Source: JBBDXA01 sp040902585 (GTDB lineage: Bacteria; Planctomycetota; Phycisphaerae; Phycisphaerales; Phycisphaeraceae). From it: a stretch of DNA of 46,915 nt. The DNA is taken from NCBI GenBank assembly GCA_040902585.1, contig JBBDXA010000041.1, positions 1 through 46,915 of the forward strand, written 5' to 3'. The notes beneath the pieces are model-generated. The model worked only from the letters and a program-made list of their open reading frames with translations. It was not told the origin of the DNA and did no database searches. A program made the translations under genes and the position numbers. Shown here one piece after another: positions 27,295 through 35,710 of this stretch (position 1 is the stretch's first letter; each line of letters begins with the position of its first letter).

Positions 27295-27311
27295 ATCGTA
27301 CATTGTACGAG
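27295..27311. promoter_or_regulatory. TetR operator candidate O2
   Basis: ATCGTACattGTACGAG shares the NTCGTAC-N3-GTAYGAN layout with O1, and its inner 15 bp form a perfect odd palindrome. The centres of O1 and O2 are 21 bp apart, two helical turns, so both dimers would bind the same face. Confidence 0.6.
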
Positions 27312-27346
27312 ATGGCAATGACTGACAGCGAATTTTGAGGTGCTTC

Positions 27347-28621
27347 ATGGCGAAATCCGCGGAACGCAGGCGATCCTGGGCGATTCTTACGACTTTGGCG
27401 ATCGCCCTGGCGGGCGGGGCGTGTCTGGCGCTGTTCGGGCCCGGCCTGATCGGTACATCCAAGGCAATGGCCCAGGACAGCAAGACAGAAAAGCCTGCGT
27501 CGCCTGACGCCGCTAAGGACGCGAAGGAAGCCTCGGCTGGTGCACCCCAGAGTCCGCCGCCGGCGCTGGTTCGCCTCGGTGCCGCGTCGCAGAGCGACAT
27601 TCGGCCTCACGCCGAGATCATCGGTCGCCTGCGTGAAGTCCGCCGCGTGACCGTCGGCATCGGCCAGCAGGGCAAGGTGATCAAGGTTCCCGTTGAAGAA
27701 GGTCAGAAAGTAGAAGGCGGTAAGACCGTTCTTGCCCGGGTCGATCCGACTTTTTCCAATATCGCGCAGGAAGCGGTGCAGTCGCAATTGAAGCAGGCGA
27801 ACGCCGACGAGAAGGAAGCCGCGGCGCTGCTGGCGCAGGCCAAGAGCGATCTGAATTATTTTGAAGAGCTGGCCAAGACGCAAAGCGCCAGGCAGCGCGA
27901 AGTGGACAACGCCAAGTCCGCCGAGCAGGCCGCCGAGGCTCGTCTGGATCGCACCCAGGCCGCGGTGCTTTACGCCAGAGCCGAGATCGAGCGCACGGTG
28001 CAGGAGCACATTCGCTACGAGAGCTTTGCGCCGTTTGACGGCATCGTCGTTCGCAAGTGGATGGAAGAGGGCCAGTGGGTGCAGAAGGGGGCACCCGTGG
28101 TGGAGATTATCTCCCGCGGTCAGATCGATGCGATTGTCGACGTGCCTGAAAAGCTTATAGCCGATTTGAGCACGAGCTCGGATGTTGAAGTCCTTGTTGA
28201 ATCGCTGGGTAGGCGCGTGAATGGCAAAATCGAAGCGATCATTCCCGACGCGACCAACGTGGCTCGCACGTTCCCCGTGAAGATCCGCCTTGATGACATG
28301 AACGGCAAGCTGATGCCGGGCATGAGCGTCACGGCCTGGCTCCCCGCCGGTGACAAGCAACCGACGCTGACGGTGCCTCGCGATGCGGTGCTCAGCTCCG
28401 CTGCGGGACATTCGATCTGGGTCGCGGTGGACAAGGACGGCGCGATGATTGCCCTGAAGTTGGAAGTGGATGTGCTCTTCGGCGTCGGCGATCAGTATGC
28501 CGTGCGCGTCAATCGGCGAAACGCGGGGACGCCGCTGACGCCCGGAATGAAGGTCATCATCGAAGGCGGCGAGCGCATTCTGTTTCCCGGTCAGCCGCTG
28601 ATGCTGCTGGAATCGCGCTGA
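27347..28621 (+). CDS. RND efflux periplasmic adaptor (membrane fusion protein)
   Basis: About 424 residues from ATG 27347, preceded by AGGTG; a TTG four codons upstream is less likely. An N-terminal anchor or signal (TLAIALAGGACLALFGPGLIG) is followed by an Ala/Pro-rich linker. The HlyD/AcrA layout follows: lipoyl-like half (GKVIKVPVEEGQKVEGGKTVLARVD), a coiled-coil hairpin at about 135-205 rich in Ala/Glu/Gln, the second lipoyl half (FAPFDGIVVRKWMEEGQWVQKGAPVVEI), and a beta-barrel. It links the inner-membrane RND pump to an outer-membrane channel, which is not encoded here. Probably repressed by the divergent TetR protein. Confidence 0.92.
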   Translation: MAKSAERRRSWAILTTLAIALAGGACLALFGPGLIGTSKAMAQDSKTEKPASPDAAKDAKEASAGAPQSPPPALVRLGAASQSDIRPHAEIIGRLREVRRVTVGIGQQGKVIKVPVEEGQKVEGGKTVLARVDPTFSNIAQEAVQSQLKQANADEKEAAALLAQAKSDLNYFEELAKTQSARQREVDNAKSAEQAAEARLDRTQAAVLYARAEIERTVQEHIRYESFAPFDGIVVRKWMEEGQWVQKGAPVVEIISRGQIDAIVDVPEKLIADLSTSSDVEVLVESLGRRVNGKIEAIIPDATNVARTFPVKIRLDDMNGKLMPGMSVTAWLPAGDKQPTLTVPRDAVLSSAAGHSIWVAVDKDGAMIALKLEVDVLFGVGDQYAVRVNRRNAGTPLTPGMKVIIEGGERILFPGQPLMLLESR

Positions 28622-28625
28622 GAAA

Positions 28626-28750
28626 GGGCCAAGGGCGAAGGGCCATGGGCCAAGGGGAAGACAATAGCTTCCCGCGAATCTCCTTAACCCTCCGCTCCTG
28701 GTCCTTAGCCCTCCGTCCCTTGGCCCTTGGCCCTCCTCCCTTGGCCCTAG
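28626..28750 (+). repeat. Inverted pair of heptanucleotide arrays between efflux genes
   Basis: The left array (28626-28660) holds five 7-nt units based on GGGCCAA. The right array (28681-28750) holds ten 7-nt units based on CCCTTGG, CCCTCCG and TCCTTAG. GGGCCAA is the complement of TTGGCCC, so the two arrays could fold into a long imperfect hairpin in the mRNA between the adaptor and pump genes. It ends 9 bp before the pump ATG. Confidence 0.72.
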
Positions 28751-28759
28751 AGTATTCCC

Positions 28760-31700
28760 ATGGACATTATTCGTTTCTCCATCAACAACCCCGTGAAGGT
28801 GAGCGTCGGCGTTTTGCTCATCGTGATGATCGGCGTGCTGGCGCTGCTGGCCATCCCGATTCAACTCACGCCCAATGTCGACAAGCCGATTATCACGGTC
28901 ACCACCGACTGGTCCGGCGCCAGCCCGGATGAGATCGAGCGCGAGATCGTCGATGAGCAGGAAGAGAAGCTCAAGAGCGTCGCCAATCTGAAGAAGATGT
29001 CTTCGATTTCGTATGAAGGCCAGTCGATTGTCACGCTGGAGTTCTACGTCGGGGCGGACATGCGCGAAGCGGTGCTGGAAGTGTCCGACAAGTTGCGCGA
29101 GGTGCGCGAGTATCCGGACGATGCGGATGAGCCGGTGGTGGATGTCTCCGCTTCGTCGAGTGAATCGCCGATCGCCTGGACGATCATTTCCAGCAAGGAT
29201 CCGAAGTTCGATGTCGCCAGTCTGCACGACTACCTGGATGATCAGGTCAAACCCTTCCTCGAACGCATCGACGGCGTCAGCGAAGTTCGCATCTACGGCG
29301 GGCGCAAGCGGCAGGTCCACGTGCAGGTCGATCCGCAGCGGATGGCGCAGCGCGGCGTGACCTTCAAGATGGTCCGTGATGCGATCTCCCGCGCCAACGT
29401 CAACGTCTCCGCGGGCGGCGTGCAGGACGGGCGACTCGAAGTGCGCGTGCGCACCGTCGGCGAGTTCAACGACCTCGACAAGATCCGCGACACCATCGTG
29501 CTCGACACCACGGGCGGCCCCATCCGTGTATCGGACATCGGCAGTGTCGTCGTGGCGCTGGAGAAGGAACGCGGCTTCGTCCGCAGTCGCGGCCGAGCAG
29601 GCGTCGCGCTGCCGATCTACCGCGAGGTCGGCTCCAACGTGATGAAGATCATGGAGCAGGTGCGCCTGCGCATGGAGGACATCCGCAGGGATATCCTCCC
29701 TTCCATCGCCACGCAGGTCGCCTTCGACAGGCAACTGGCGGAGGCACCTGAGTTCGTGTTCGAGCAGGTCTACGATGAAACGCTTTACATCGATGACGCG
29801 ATCGGCCTGGTGACCAACAACCTCTGGCTGGCGGGCAGTCTTACCGCGTGCATCCTGATGCTGTTCCTGCGCAGCTTTCGGCCGACGCTCATCATCTCGC
29901 TGGCGATTCCCATCTCCGTCATCGGCACGTTCGTCGCCCTGTTCGGCGCGGGACGCAACATCAACGTCGTCAGTCTCGCCGGCCTCGCGTTCGCCGTGGG
30001 CATGGTCGTGGACAACGCCATCGTCACGCTTGAGAACATCGACCGGCACATCAGTCTGGGCAAGAAGCCGAGAGAGGCCGCGTACGACGGCGCTAAAGAA
30101 GTCTGGGGCGCAATCCTCGCCTCCTCCCTGACGACGGTCGCGGTGTTCGGCCCGGTGCTCTTCATCGAGGAAGAAGCCGGCCAACTTTTCCGCGACCTGG
30201 CGCTGGCGATCTGCGCGGCCGTGCTGCTGTCGATGCTGGTGTCGATCACGGTGATTCCTTCCGCGGCCGTGGCGATTCTTCGCCATCGGAGCGAGTCGAA
30301 GTCCGCTTTCATCCGCTCCGCGAAGGGCCTGTTCGGCCTGGCGGCGCTGCTGGATCGGGCGGTGGTCGGCTTCTCGCGATTCGTTTACTGGCTGTCGCAG
30401 CCACGCATGGACCGCATCGCCATGCGCCTGATCATCGTCGCGGGTTTGACGGTCGGCGCGTTTGTCGGCGCGGCGATCCTGATGCCGCCCACGACCTACC
30501 TCCCGGCCGGCAATCGCAACCTGGTGTTCGGTTTCATCCTCACGCCGCCGGGCTACTCGAAGGATCACGATCGCGTCCTGGCGCATCAGGTCGAAGCCAA
30601 GGTCCGCCCGTACTGGGAAGCGAAGTCGCGGGCAGACTTGAAGGGCATGCCGCCGGTGCTCAACAAGATGACCGGCCAGCCGATCGAGAACATTCCGCCG
30701 ATCGAGAACTACTTCTTCGTCTCGGTCTTTCGTGGCATGTTCACCGGTGCGACCAGCGCTGAGAACGACAATGTCAAGCCGTTGGAAGGACTTCTGACGA
30801 ACTCGATGGGCGACATTCCCGGTGCCTACGGCGGCGCGTTTCAACGATCGCTCTTCGAGACGGGACTGGCGGGCAACAACAAGATCGATGTGGAAGTCAC
30901 GGGTTTCAATCTGGATCACATCCGCGCCAGCGCCGGTGCTCTTTTTGGCGAGCTGATGAAGAAATACGGCCCGTTCGCGGTGCGGCCCAATCCCAGCAAC
31001 TTCAATCTGCCCGGGCCTGAAGTGCAGCTGAAGATCAACGAGCAGCGCGCCAAGGATCTGAAGCTTGATGTGGCTGAACTGGGACGATCCGTGCAGACAA
31101 TGGTGGACGGCACCATCGTCGGCGACTACCGCACCGGCGGAAACACGATCGATCTGCTTCTGGTGCGCGATCCGAAGATCAATATCTCGATCGACACGCT
31201 GGATACGATTCCCCTGGCAGTACCGCTGCGGACTGGCGGCATGACGATCGTGCCCCTGCTGGCGGTGATGGACATCGTCCGAGCCGATGCCCCGCAGACG
31301 ATCCAGCGCATCGAGCGGCAGCGCAGCGTGACGCTGGAAGTCACGCCGCCTGGCGAGATTCCTCTCGAAGCCATCCAGAGCGAGATCGAACTCATGGTGG
31401 CTGACCTTCGCGCCAAGGGCATCATTCCGCCGACGGTCGCGGTCAGTCAGGCCGGAACCGCCAGCAAGCTCAACGACGTCCGCGCGGCGATGATCGGCAA
31501 GTGGGACAAGGAGCCGGGCTCCTTCTGGAAGAACATCGGCAGCCTCGCGATGAGCCGGCTCTTCCTCGCCCTCGTCGTCACTTACCTGCTCATGGCCGCG
31601 CTCTTCGAGAGCTGGATCTATCCCATCGTCATTCTCTTCAGCGTCCCGCCCGCTGCCGTCGGCGGGTTCATCGGACTGGCCATCGTTCACGCCATCAATC

Positions 31701-32242
31701 CGCTCCAGCAACTCGACGTCGTCACCATGCTCGGCTTTGTCATCCTCATCGGCACCGTCGTCAACAGCGCCATCCTCGTCGTTCACCAGGCACTCAACTA
31801 CATGCGCGGCCTGGGCGAAGGCGAGGGCGACAGCCACGGCATCATCGAACCCAAAGAGGCGATCCGCCTTTCCGTCCGCACCCGCGTGCGCCCCGTGCTC
31901 ATGACCACCATCACCACGCTCTTCGGCATGATGCCGCTGGTCCTCATGCCTGGCGCAGGCAGTGAACTGTATCGCGGTCTCGGTGCGGTCGTGCTGGGCG
32001 GACTGGTGTTCTCCACGGTGTTCTCGCTCTTCGTCGTGCCGCTGGTCTTCAGCTTGTTCATCGACCTTCAAGTAGGCATCCGCAGACTTCTCGGACTCTC
32101 GCTGGTGCCTGTGGCCGCGCCGGTGGAACATGCGTCGGTGCCCAGTTCGCTGCGAGGTCAGGCACCCGCCGCGGCTGCACATGGCTCTGTTCAACCTGCC
32201 GGCGCACAGGCTTCGCATACATCAAATCCCGCAGCGCCGTGA
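28760..32242 (+). CDS. RND-family efflux pump, inner-membrane permease
   Basis: 1160 residues, slightly longer than the typical 1030-1050 because of an Ala/Pro/Ser-rich C-terminal tail. It has the AcrB layout: an N-terminal helix (VSVGVLLIVMIGVLALLAIPIQL), a large periplasmic porter domain, a helix bundle (LWLAGSLTACILMLFLRSF onward), a second periplasmic domain and a second helix bundle. The TM4 segment reads LAFAVGMVVDNAIVTLENID, so the paired Asp residues of AcrB (DD) are DN here. Proton-driven export is inferred. It is co-transcribed with the adaptor gene. Confidence 0.93.
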   Translation: MDIIRFSINNPVKVSVGVLLIVMIGVLALLAIPIQLTPNVDKPIITVTTDWSGASPDEIEREIVDEQEEKLKSVANLKKMSSISYEGQSIVTLEFYVGADMREAVLEVSDKLREVREYPDDADEPVVDVSASSSESPIAWTIISSKDPKFDVASLHDYLDDQVKPFLERIDGVSEVRIYGGRKRQVHVQVDPQRMAQRGVTFKMVRDAISRANVNVSAGGVQDGRLEVRVRTVGEFNDLDKIRDTIVLDTTGGPIRVSDIGSVVVALEKERGFVRSRGRAGVALPIYREVGSNVMKIMEQVRLRMEDIRRDILPSIATQVAFDRQLAEAPEFVFEQVYDETLYIDDAIGLVTNNLWLAGSLTACILMLFLRSFRPTLIISLAIPISVIGTFVALFGAGRNINVVSLAGLAFAVGMVVDNAIVTLENIDRHISLGKKPREAAYDGAKEVWGAILASSLTTVAVFGPVLFIEEEAGQLFRDLALAICAAVLLSMLVSITVIPSAAVAILRHRSESKSAFIRSAKGLFGLAALLDRAVVGFSRFVYWLSQPRMDRIAMRLIIVAGLTVGAFVGAAILMPPTTYLPAGNRNLVFGFILTPPGYSKDHDRVLAHQVEAKVRPYWEAKSRADLKGMPPVLNKMTGQPIENIPPIENYFFVSVFRGMFTGATSAENDNVKPLEGLLTNSMGDIPGAYGGAFQRSLFETGLAGNNKIDVEVTGFNLDHIRASAGALFGELMKKYGPFAVRPNPSNFNLPGPEVQLKINEQRAKDLKLDVAELGRSVQTMVDGTIVGDYRTGGNTIDLLLVRDPKINISIDTLDTIPLAVPLRTGGMTIVPLLAVMDIVRADAPQTIQRIERQRSVTLEVTPPGEIPLEAIQSEIELMVADLRAKGIIPPTVAVSQAGTASKLNDVRAAMIGKWDKEPGSFWKNIGSLAMSRLFLALVVTYLLMAALFESWIYPIVILFSVPPAAVGGFIGLAIVHAINPLQQLDVVTMLGFVILIGTVVNSAILVVHQALNYMRGLGEGEGDSHGIIEPKEAIRLSVRTRVRPVLMTTITTLFGMMPLVLMPGAGSELYRGLGAVVLGGLVFSTVFSLFVVPLVFSLFIDLQVGIRRLLGLSLVPVAAPVEHASVPSSLRGQAPAAAAHGSVQPAGAQASHTSNPAAP

Positions 32243-32511
32243 AGCAGCGATACGCAACTCCTGCGGTGCGATGAACGCTGCTCATCGGTCGAGCGTAGAA
32301 TCCGGTAGAACGCTCCTCCGGATTCACCCCCGGATTCACCCTCACCACTTTTGCAGTCCCTACAACCGTGACTACCGATAAAGGGGGAAGGCCCGGAGCA
32401 TCCTCGACACGCTTGGAGCGGTGAGGTGACGCAGAGACGCTCTCGCTGCGCCGATGGTGTAGATGGCCGGCGTTCGTTTCCATCGATCAATCCCTTGTTG
32501 CAGGTCTAACC

Positions 32512-32973
32512 ATGAATCGTCGGAACACCAAAACTGTAGACGCACCCGCGGCTGACGATCGCAAGTTCTTCACGCTCGAAGAAGCCCGCCGGGCGCTTCC
32601 TTACGTCGCCCGCGTCGTGAAGGACATCATGGCCTGTTACAGCTACGTGCTGGAGCTTCGCGAACGGCTGGAGATTCCGCGTCCCGATGACACGACCAGC
32701 GAACTCAAACGCGACTACGAAACGGGCATGGAGAAACTCAACACCCTGCTGGAAGAAATGCAGCAGGTCGGTGTGGAACTGAAAGACTTCGAACGCGGGC
32801 TGGTTGACTTCCCCGCCTGGCACGATGGCCGGGAGGTGTGCCTCTGCTGGCACGTGGGCGAATCATCGATCGGCGCGTGGCACGAACTCGACGCGGGCTT
32901 CGCGGGCCGGCAGGATATCACGCTGCTCGAACCCGTCATCGCCGGCAAACGCAACGCGAATCCCGCGAACTGA
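32512..32973 (+). CDS. DUF2203 family protein
   Basis: 153 residues. The opening FFTLEEARRALPYVARVVKDI, a central helical region ending VGVELKDFERGLVDFPAWHDGREVCLCWHVGE, and a Trp-rich end (GAWHELDAGF) match DUF2203. The family has no established function. The protein is soluble with no signal peptide. The 269-bp gap upstream (32243-32511) holds a 12-bp direct repeat (CCGGATTCACCC, twice near 32318-32341) and no convincing gene. Two AGCACCA hairpins follow the gene. Confidence 0.85.
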   Translation: MNRRNTKTVDAPAADDRKFFTLEEARRALPYVARVVKDIMACYSYVLELRERLEIPRPDDTTSELKRDYETGMEKLNTLLEEMQQVGVELKDFERGLVDFPAWHDGREVCLCWHVGESSIGAWHELDAGFAGRQDITLLEPVIAGKRNANPAN

Positions 32974-32984
32974 TCGTGATCGAG

Positions 32985-33009
32985 AGCACCATCCCGACAG
33001 GGTGGTGCT
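32985..33009. repeat. AGCACCATCCC hairpin element, copy 1
   Basis: AGCACCATCCC and GGGTGGTGCT form a near-perfect stem around a GACA loop, 12 bp after DUF2203. It is one of three clear copies, with others at 33082 and 36964. It could also serve as a terminator. Confidence 0.6.
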
Positions 33010-33081
33010 ATTGGCATCCATCGATTCGTTCGCTTCCGTCGCAACACAACTCAACCTCACAACAGGTGTTCGTTGACCATT

Positions 33082-33106
33082 AGCACCACCCTTTCGGGAT
33101 GGTGCT
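33082..33106. repeat. AGCACCATCCC hairpin element, copy 2
   Basis: AGCACCACCC and GGGATGGTGCT form a stem around a short T-rich loop, 18 bp before the stop of the minus-strand Gfo/Idh gene. It is almost the inverse of copy 1, so it sits between two convergent genes and could end both transcripts. Confidence 0.6.
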
Positions 33107-33123
33107 CCCGGATAGCTCCCGCA

Positions 33124-34464
33124 CTACGCCGCCGTATCATCAAATCCCCATCCCTTGCGGTAGACCTTATTGATGAACTTATCCGCCTCAGGCGCGTTGG
33201 TCGCCTTCAGCTTCTCCGCGTCCCACATCAGCTTCTTGCCCGTGCGGTGGGCAACGATGCCCAGCAGGTTGTGCTCGATGAGCCGGCCTGAGTAGTTGAA
33301 GTTGCAAAGCGTTTCACTGAACTTCCCGCTGCGGATCGCGTGCAGCCACTCGGCGTGATGGCCGCGACTCTTGGGAATCGTCGGCTCCGGTGCCTTGAAA
33401 TCCTTGAAGTCTTCCGCGGGCAGCAGCGTCTTGCGTCCGTAGTCCGCCAGCAGTTTGCCTTTCTCACCGACGAAGAGCACGCCGATGCCGTACTTGCTCA
33501 CATCCACGCCCAGCAGTTCGCTCGGCTTCGCATGTCCGTCGTACCACACCACCTTGCAGGCCTGTTCGTGCGGGCCCTCGCCGCGCTTGGGGTGTTCCCA
33601 CGTCGCGGTCATCTTCGTCGGATAGATCACCGGATCCGCAGCAGGCGCATCGACTTCGCAGGAGGTCGGGAAGGTGAGCGCCAGGGCCCAGTAAGGCAGA
33701 TCGATCAGGTGGCTGCCCATGTCGCCGAGGATGCCGTTGCCGATGTCGAAGTAACGGTTCCATGTGAGATTGCCCGGGTGGTAACCGTCCTGGAACTCGC
33801 GGAACGGCGCGGGGCCGACCCACAGGTCCCAGTGCAGATTCCCCGGCACAGGCTTGCTGCCCTTGGGCGGCGGCGCCTGCGAGCTGAACCGGTTGCACCA
33901 CACATGCGCTTGGGTCACGTTGCCGATCGCGCCGCTCTGCACCAGCTCGACGACCCGGCGATAGTTGTCCGTCGCGTGAATCTGCGTGCCCATCTGCGTG
34001 GCGATCTTGTCCTTGCGGGCGAGATACGTTTCGCGCACCAGCCGGGCTTCGCCGACGGTGTGCGCCAGAGGCTTCTCGCAGTAGACGTGCAGCCCTTTGC
34101 GCATGGCGCGAACCGCGGCCGGCGCGTGCGTGTGGTCGGCCGAGCTGATCACCACAGCATCAATGCCCTTGGGGTCCGCCAGCAGCTCGCGGAAGTCGTG
34201 ATAGGTCTTGGCATCCTTATAGGTACCTGCCGCCTTCTTGAGCGGGTTGTCATCAATATCGCAGAGGGCGACGATCTGCTCGCCTTTGACATCACCTGTG
34301 TTGGAAGCCCCGCGTCCGCCGACGCCGATGATCGCGATCTGGATTTTGTCGTTGGGCGATTCCTTCTGAGCGGGCGCACCGGGGGAACGACAGGAGAGAT
34401 AACCGATCGCCGCGAGCGAGGCGGTCTGCTGAAGGAATCGTCGTCGAGTGGTTCGCTGTTTCAT
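33124..34464 (-). CDS. Gfo/Idh/MocA-family oxidoreductase, Tat-exported
   Basis: 446 residues. A twin-arginine signal (TTRRRFLQQTASLAAIGYL) leads into an NAD(P)-binding Rossmann fold (IAIIGVGGRGASN). The family signature CEKPLAHT lies near residue 133, and the C-terminal alpha/beta substrate domain includes NRYFDIGNGILGDMGSHLIDLPYWAL. Such exported proteins are abundant in planctomycetes and usually act on sugars or glycans; the substrate is unknown. The upstream region carries TAGACAC palindromes that may be operators. Confidence 0.92.
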   Translation of the reverse strand: MKQRTTRRRFLQQTASLAAIGYLSCRSPGAPAQKESPNDKIQIAIIGVGGRGASNTGDVKGEQIVALCDIDDNPLKKAAGTYKDAKTYHDFRELLADPKGIDAVVISSADHTHAPAAVRAMRKGLHVYCEKPLAHTVGEARLVRETYLARKDKIATQMGTQIHATDNYRRVVELVQSGAIGNVTQAHVWCNRFSSQAPPPKGSKPVPGNLHWDLWVGPAPFREFQDGYHPGNLTWNRYFDIGNGILGDMGSHLIDLPYWALALTFPTSCEVDAPAADPVIYPTKMTATWEHPKRGEGPHEQACKVVWYDGHAKPSELLGVDVSKYGIGVLFVGEKGKLLADYGRKTLLPAEDFKDFKAPEPTIPKSRGHHAEWLHAIRSGKFSETLCNFNYSGRLIEHNLLGIVAHRTGKKLMWDAEKLKATNAPEADKFINKVYRKGWGFDDTAA

Positions 34465-34509
34465 GGGAAAGCTCCTTGTTCTGGGCGATCATAACAAAGA
34501 TGTCAGAAA

Positions 34510-34627
34510 GTAGACACATGTCTACCATACCCCCTACCCCCTGGTAGCCATTTGAAGCCAAGTCTTGCTGCGGCAGACAGTTGGCAAATGGCTACCCCGT
34601 GTCTACCTCGTGTCTACTAGACACGGG
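34510..34627. promoter_or_regulatory. Operator-like palindrome cluster upstream of the Gfo/Idh gene
   Basis: Several nested inverted repeats share the word TAGACAC/GTGTCTA. GTAGACAcaTGTCTAC begins at 34510. CCCGTGTCTA (34596-34605) pairs with TAGACACGGG (34618-34627), and CGTGTCTAcTAGACACG spans 34609-34625. A separate perfect 12-bp inverted repeat, GGTAGCCATTTG (34543-34554) and CAAATGGCTACC (34585-34596), lies between. Binding by a dimeric regulator is inferred. No regulator gene is next to it. Confidence 0.5.
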
Positions 34628-34825
34628 TTTCGATCCGGTTGCTGCGGGCGATGCGGGAAGACACCGCGCCGGCCGCGGCAAGCGACCTGTGCCGTCCGGG
34701 CGAACCGATCGCGCGGCCGGGGAACAGCGACCAAACATTATACGAACCAGAAGCCGGGAAGGCAAGTCCTTCGGGCAGTGCTTGAGGGCAGCGGGTGCAT
34801 GACATCTGACGCGGGCCGTTTGAAC

Positions 34826-34952
34826 TCCCCTCCCTCTTAGGGAGGGGCGGGGAGGGTCGGGTAAACAGCCGCCAAGAGTCTCTGATTCTTCGGCGAGTCC
34901 TCGAAGTCTGTGCGCCGGCCCCTCCCCTGACCCCTCCCTAGGAGGGAGGGGA
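34826..34952. mobile_element. MITE-like inverted-repeat element, copy B
   Basis: A 127-bp element with arms matching copy A at 7132: left 34826-34861 (CCCCTCCCTCTTAGGGAG onward) and right 34916-34952 (CCCTAGGAGGGAGGGG). The core of about 54 bp differs from copy A. It is non-coding and lies between the operator cluster and the cassette array. The rest of the gap 34628-35080 shows no gene. Confidence 0.65.
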
Positions 34953-35081
34953 ATCCAATCCCGCGGCAGCCGTCATGCACCCCAAGGCAGCACCTGCCGC
35001 ACCCGTCGATGAGGTTCCTGCCGGGCCTTCCTTGCAGGAGTTGTCGAAATCGATCAAGAGTCGAACATGAAGCAAAAGGGC

Positions 35082-35108
35082 TTGTCAAGCATGATCTTGT
35101 GATAGAAT
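35082..35108 (+). promoter_or_regulatory. Candidate cassette-array promoter
   Basis: TTGTCA (35082-35087) and TAGAAT (35103-35108) are separated by 15 bp, pointing into the cassette array. Start of transcription would be about 45 bp before the first cassette boundary. In integrons a Pc promoter occupies this place. The spacer is short, so this is tentative. Confidence 0.35.
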
Positions 35109-35144
35109 GTCGCGCGACGCGCAGGCTGCGTTAGCTTGCGAGCT

Positions 35145-35166
35145 TGCAATCTAAACAGAGTTATCC
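35145..35166 (+). other. attI-like boundary of the cassette array
   Basis: The first cassette begins at the G/TT point in GTTATCC (35160-35166). This matches the inverse core GGATAAC of its own attC at 35571, as expected for an inserted cassette. The preceding bases, CTAAACAGAGTTATCC, resemble the end of class 1 attI (CTAAAACAAAGTTA, from memory). No integrase gene lies upstream, where it would be expected. Confidence 0.45.
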
Positions 35167-35182
35167 TGTTGGGGCCGAATTC

Positions 35183-35551
35183 GTGAGTTACTGGCTTCTC
35201 GCGGAAGGTGATGTAGATGACCTCCGGGTAAATTCCTGGCGTTGGGGTGCCACTGTACCGCTGATTCAAAAGAGTGGAGTCTTAGAACCGGGCGTGGAAA
35301 TCTTTGGTCAGCGAGTCGTTGTCGTGCGACAGGAAAGCTGTCAGAAGCTTGCAGATTGGCTGGAGGAGAATGTTTTAGCTGATTTGCCCCAAGGCGCAAG
35401 GATCAAACTCGACGGCGAAGTAACTTCGGAACCCGACGACCATGTATTTCATCGAGAGAATCTTGATCAAAACTACAGCGTCGATAGAGAGTGGCTATTG
35501 GAGTTCGTGTCGTTCCTGCGGGTGTCGGGTGGATTTAACACCATGGGATAA
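35183..35551 (+). CDS. Cassette 1 protein, unknown function
   Basis: 122 residues from GTG 35183, 23 bp inside the cassette. An in-frame TTG at 35144 lies outside the cassette boundary and is therefore rejected. The product (YWLLAEGDVDDLRVNSWRWG, then VEIFGQRVVVVRQESCQKLADWLEENVL) is soluble, acidic and alpha/beta in pattern, with no signal peptide. No family was recognised. Unknown small soluble proteins are typical integron cassette cargo. It would be transcribed from an upstream array promoter. Confidence 0.72.
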   Translation: MSYWLLAEGDVDDLRVNSWRWGATVPLIQKSGVLEPGVEIFGQRVVVVRQESCQKLADWLEENVLADLPQGARIKLDGEVTSEPDDHVFHRENLDQNYSVDREWLLEFVSFLRVSGGFNTMG

Positions 35552-35570
35552 TTGAGACTTCGAAAGTGAC

Positions 35571-35678
35571 GGATAACCAACCGCTGCAGTTGACGAGCAG
35601 CGCGTGCGTTGAGAGTTTATATTGAGCCTTGTGCGTCCTGCCCCGCACGCGGCTCGCAACTGAGCGGCAGCGTTAGGC
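35571..35678 (+). other. attC recombination site 1
   Basis: A 108-bp site from inverse core GGATAAC (35571-35577) to core GTTAGGC (35672-35678). The left arm (CCGCTGCAGTTGACGAGCAG, then CGCGTGCG) pairs with the right arm (CGCACGCGGCTCGCAACTGA, then GCGGCAG). Unpaired extra bases (G, A and AG) fall on one strand only, the extrahelical pattern that directs strand choice by integron integrases. The central spacer includes TTTATATTGAG. Confidence 0.85.
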
Positions 35679-35710
35679 GACTCAGTTCGCTTTCCTCTGG
35701 AACACCTTCC

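Noticed and set aside
26570..32218. A 1882-codon open frame on the minus strand antisense to both efflux genes and fused to tetR
   Set aside because: Only the last 230 codons have protein-like sequence (TetR). The rest is His/Arg/Asp-rich shadow sequence mirroring the codon use of the plus-strand efflux genes.
32818..33120. Possible CRISPR-like repeat pair formed by the two AGCACC hairpins
   Set aside because: There are only two copies, in opposite orientation, 72 bp apart, with no further units and no cas genes.
34618..34640. A GGTTTCGATCC stretch resembling a tRNA T-arm
   Set aside because: The flanking stem does not pair, and no acceptor or anticodon arm is found. It belongs to the palindrome cluster.
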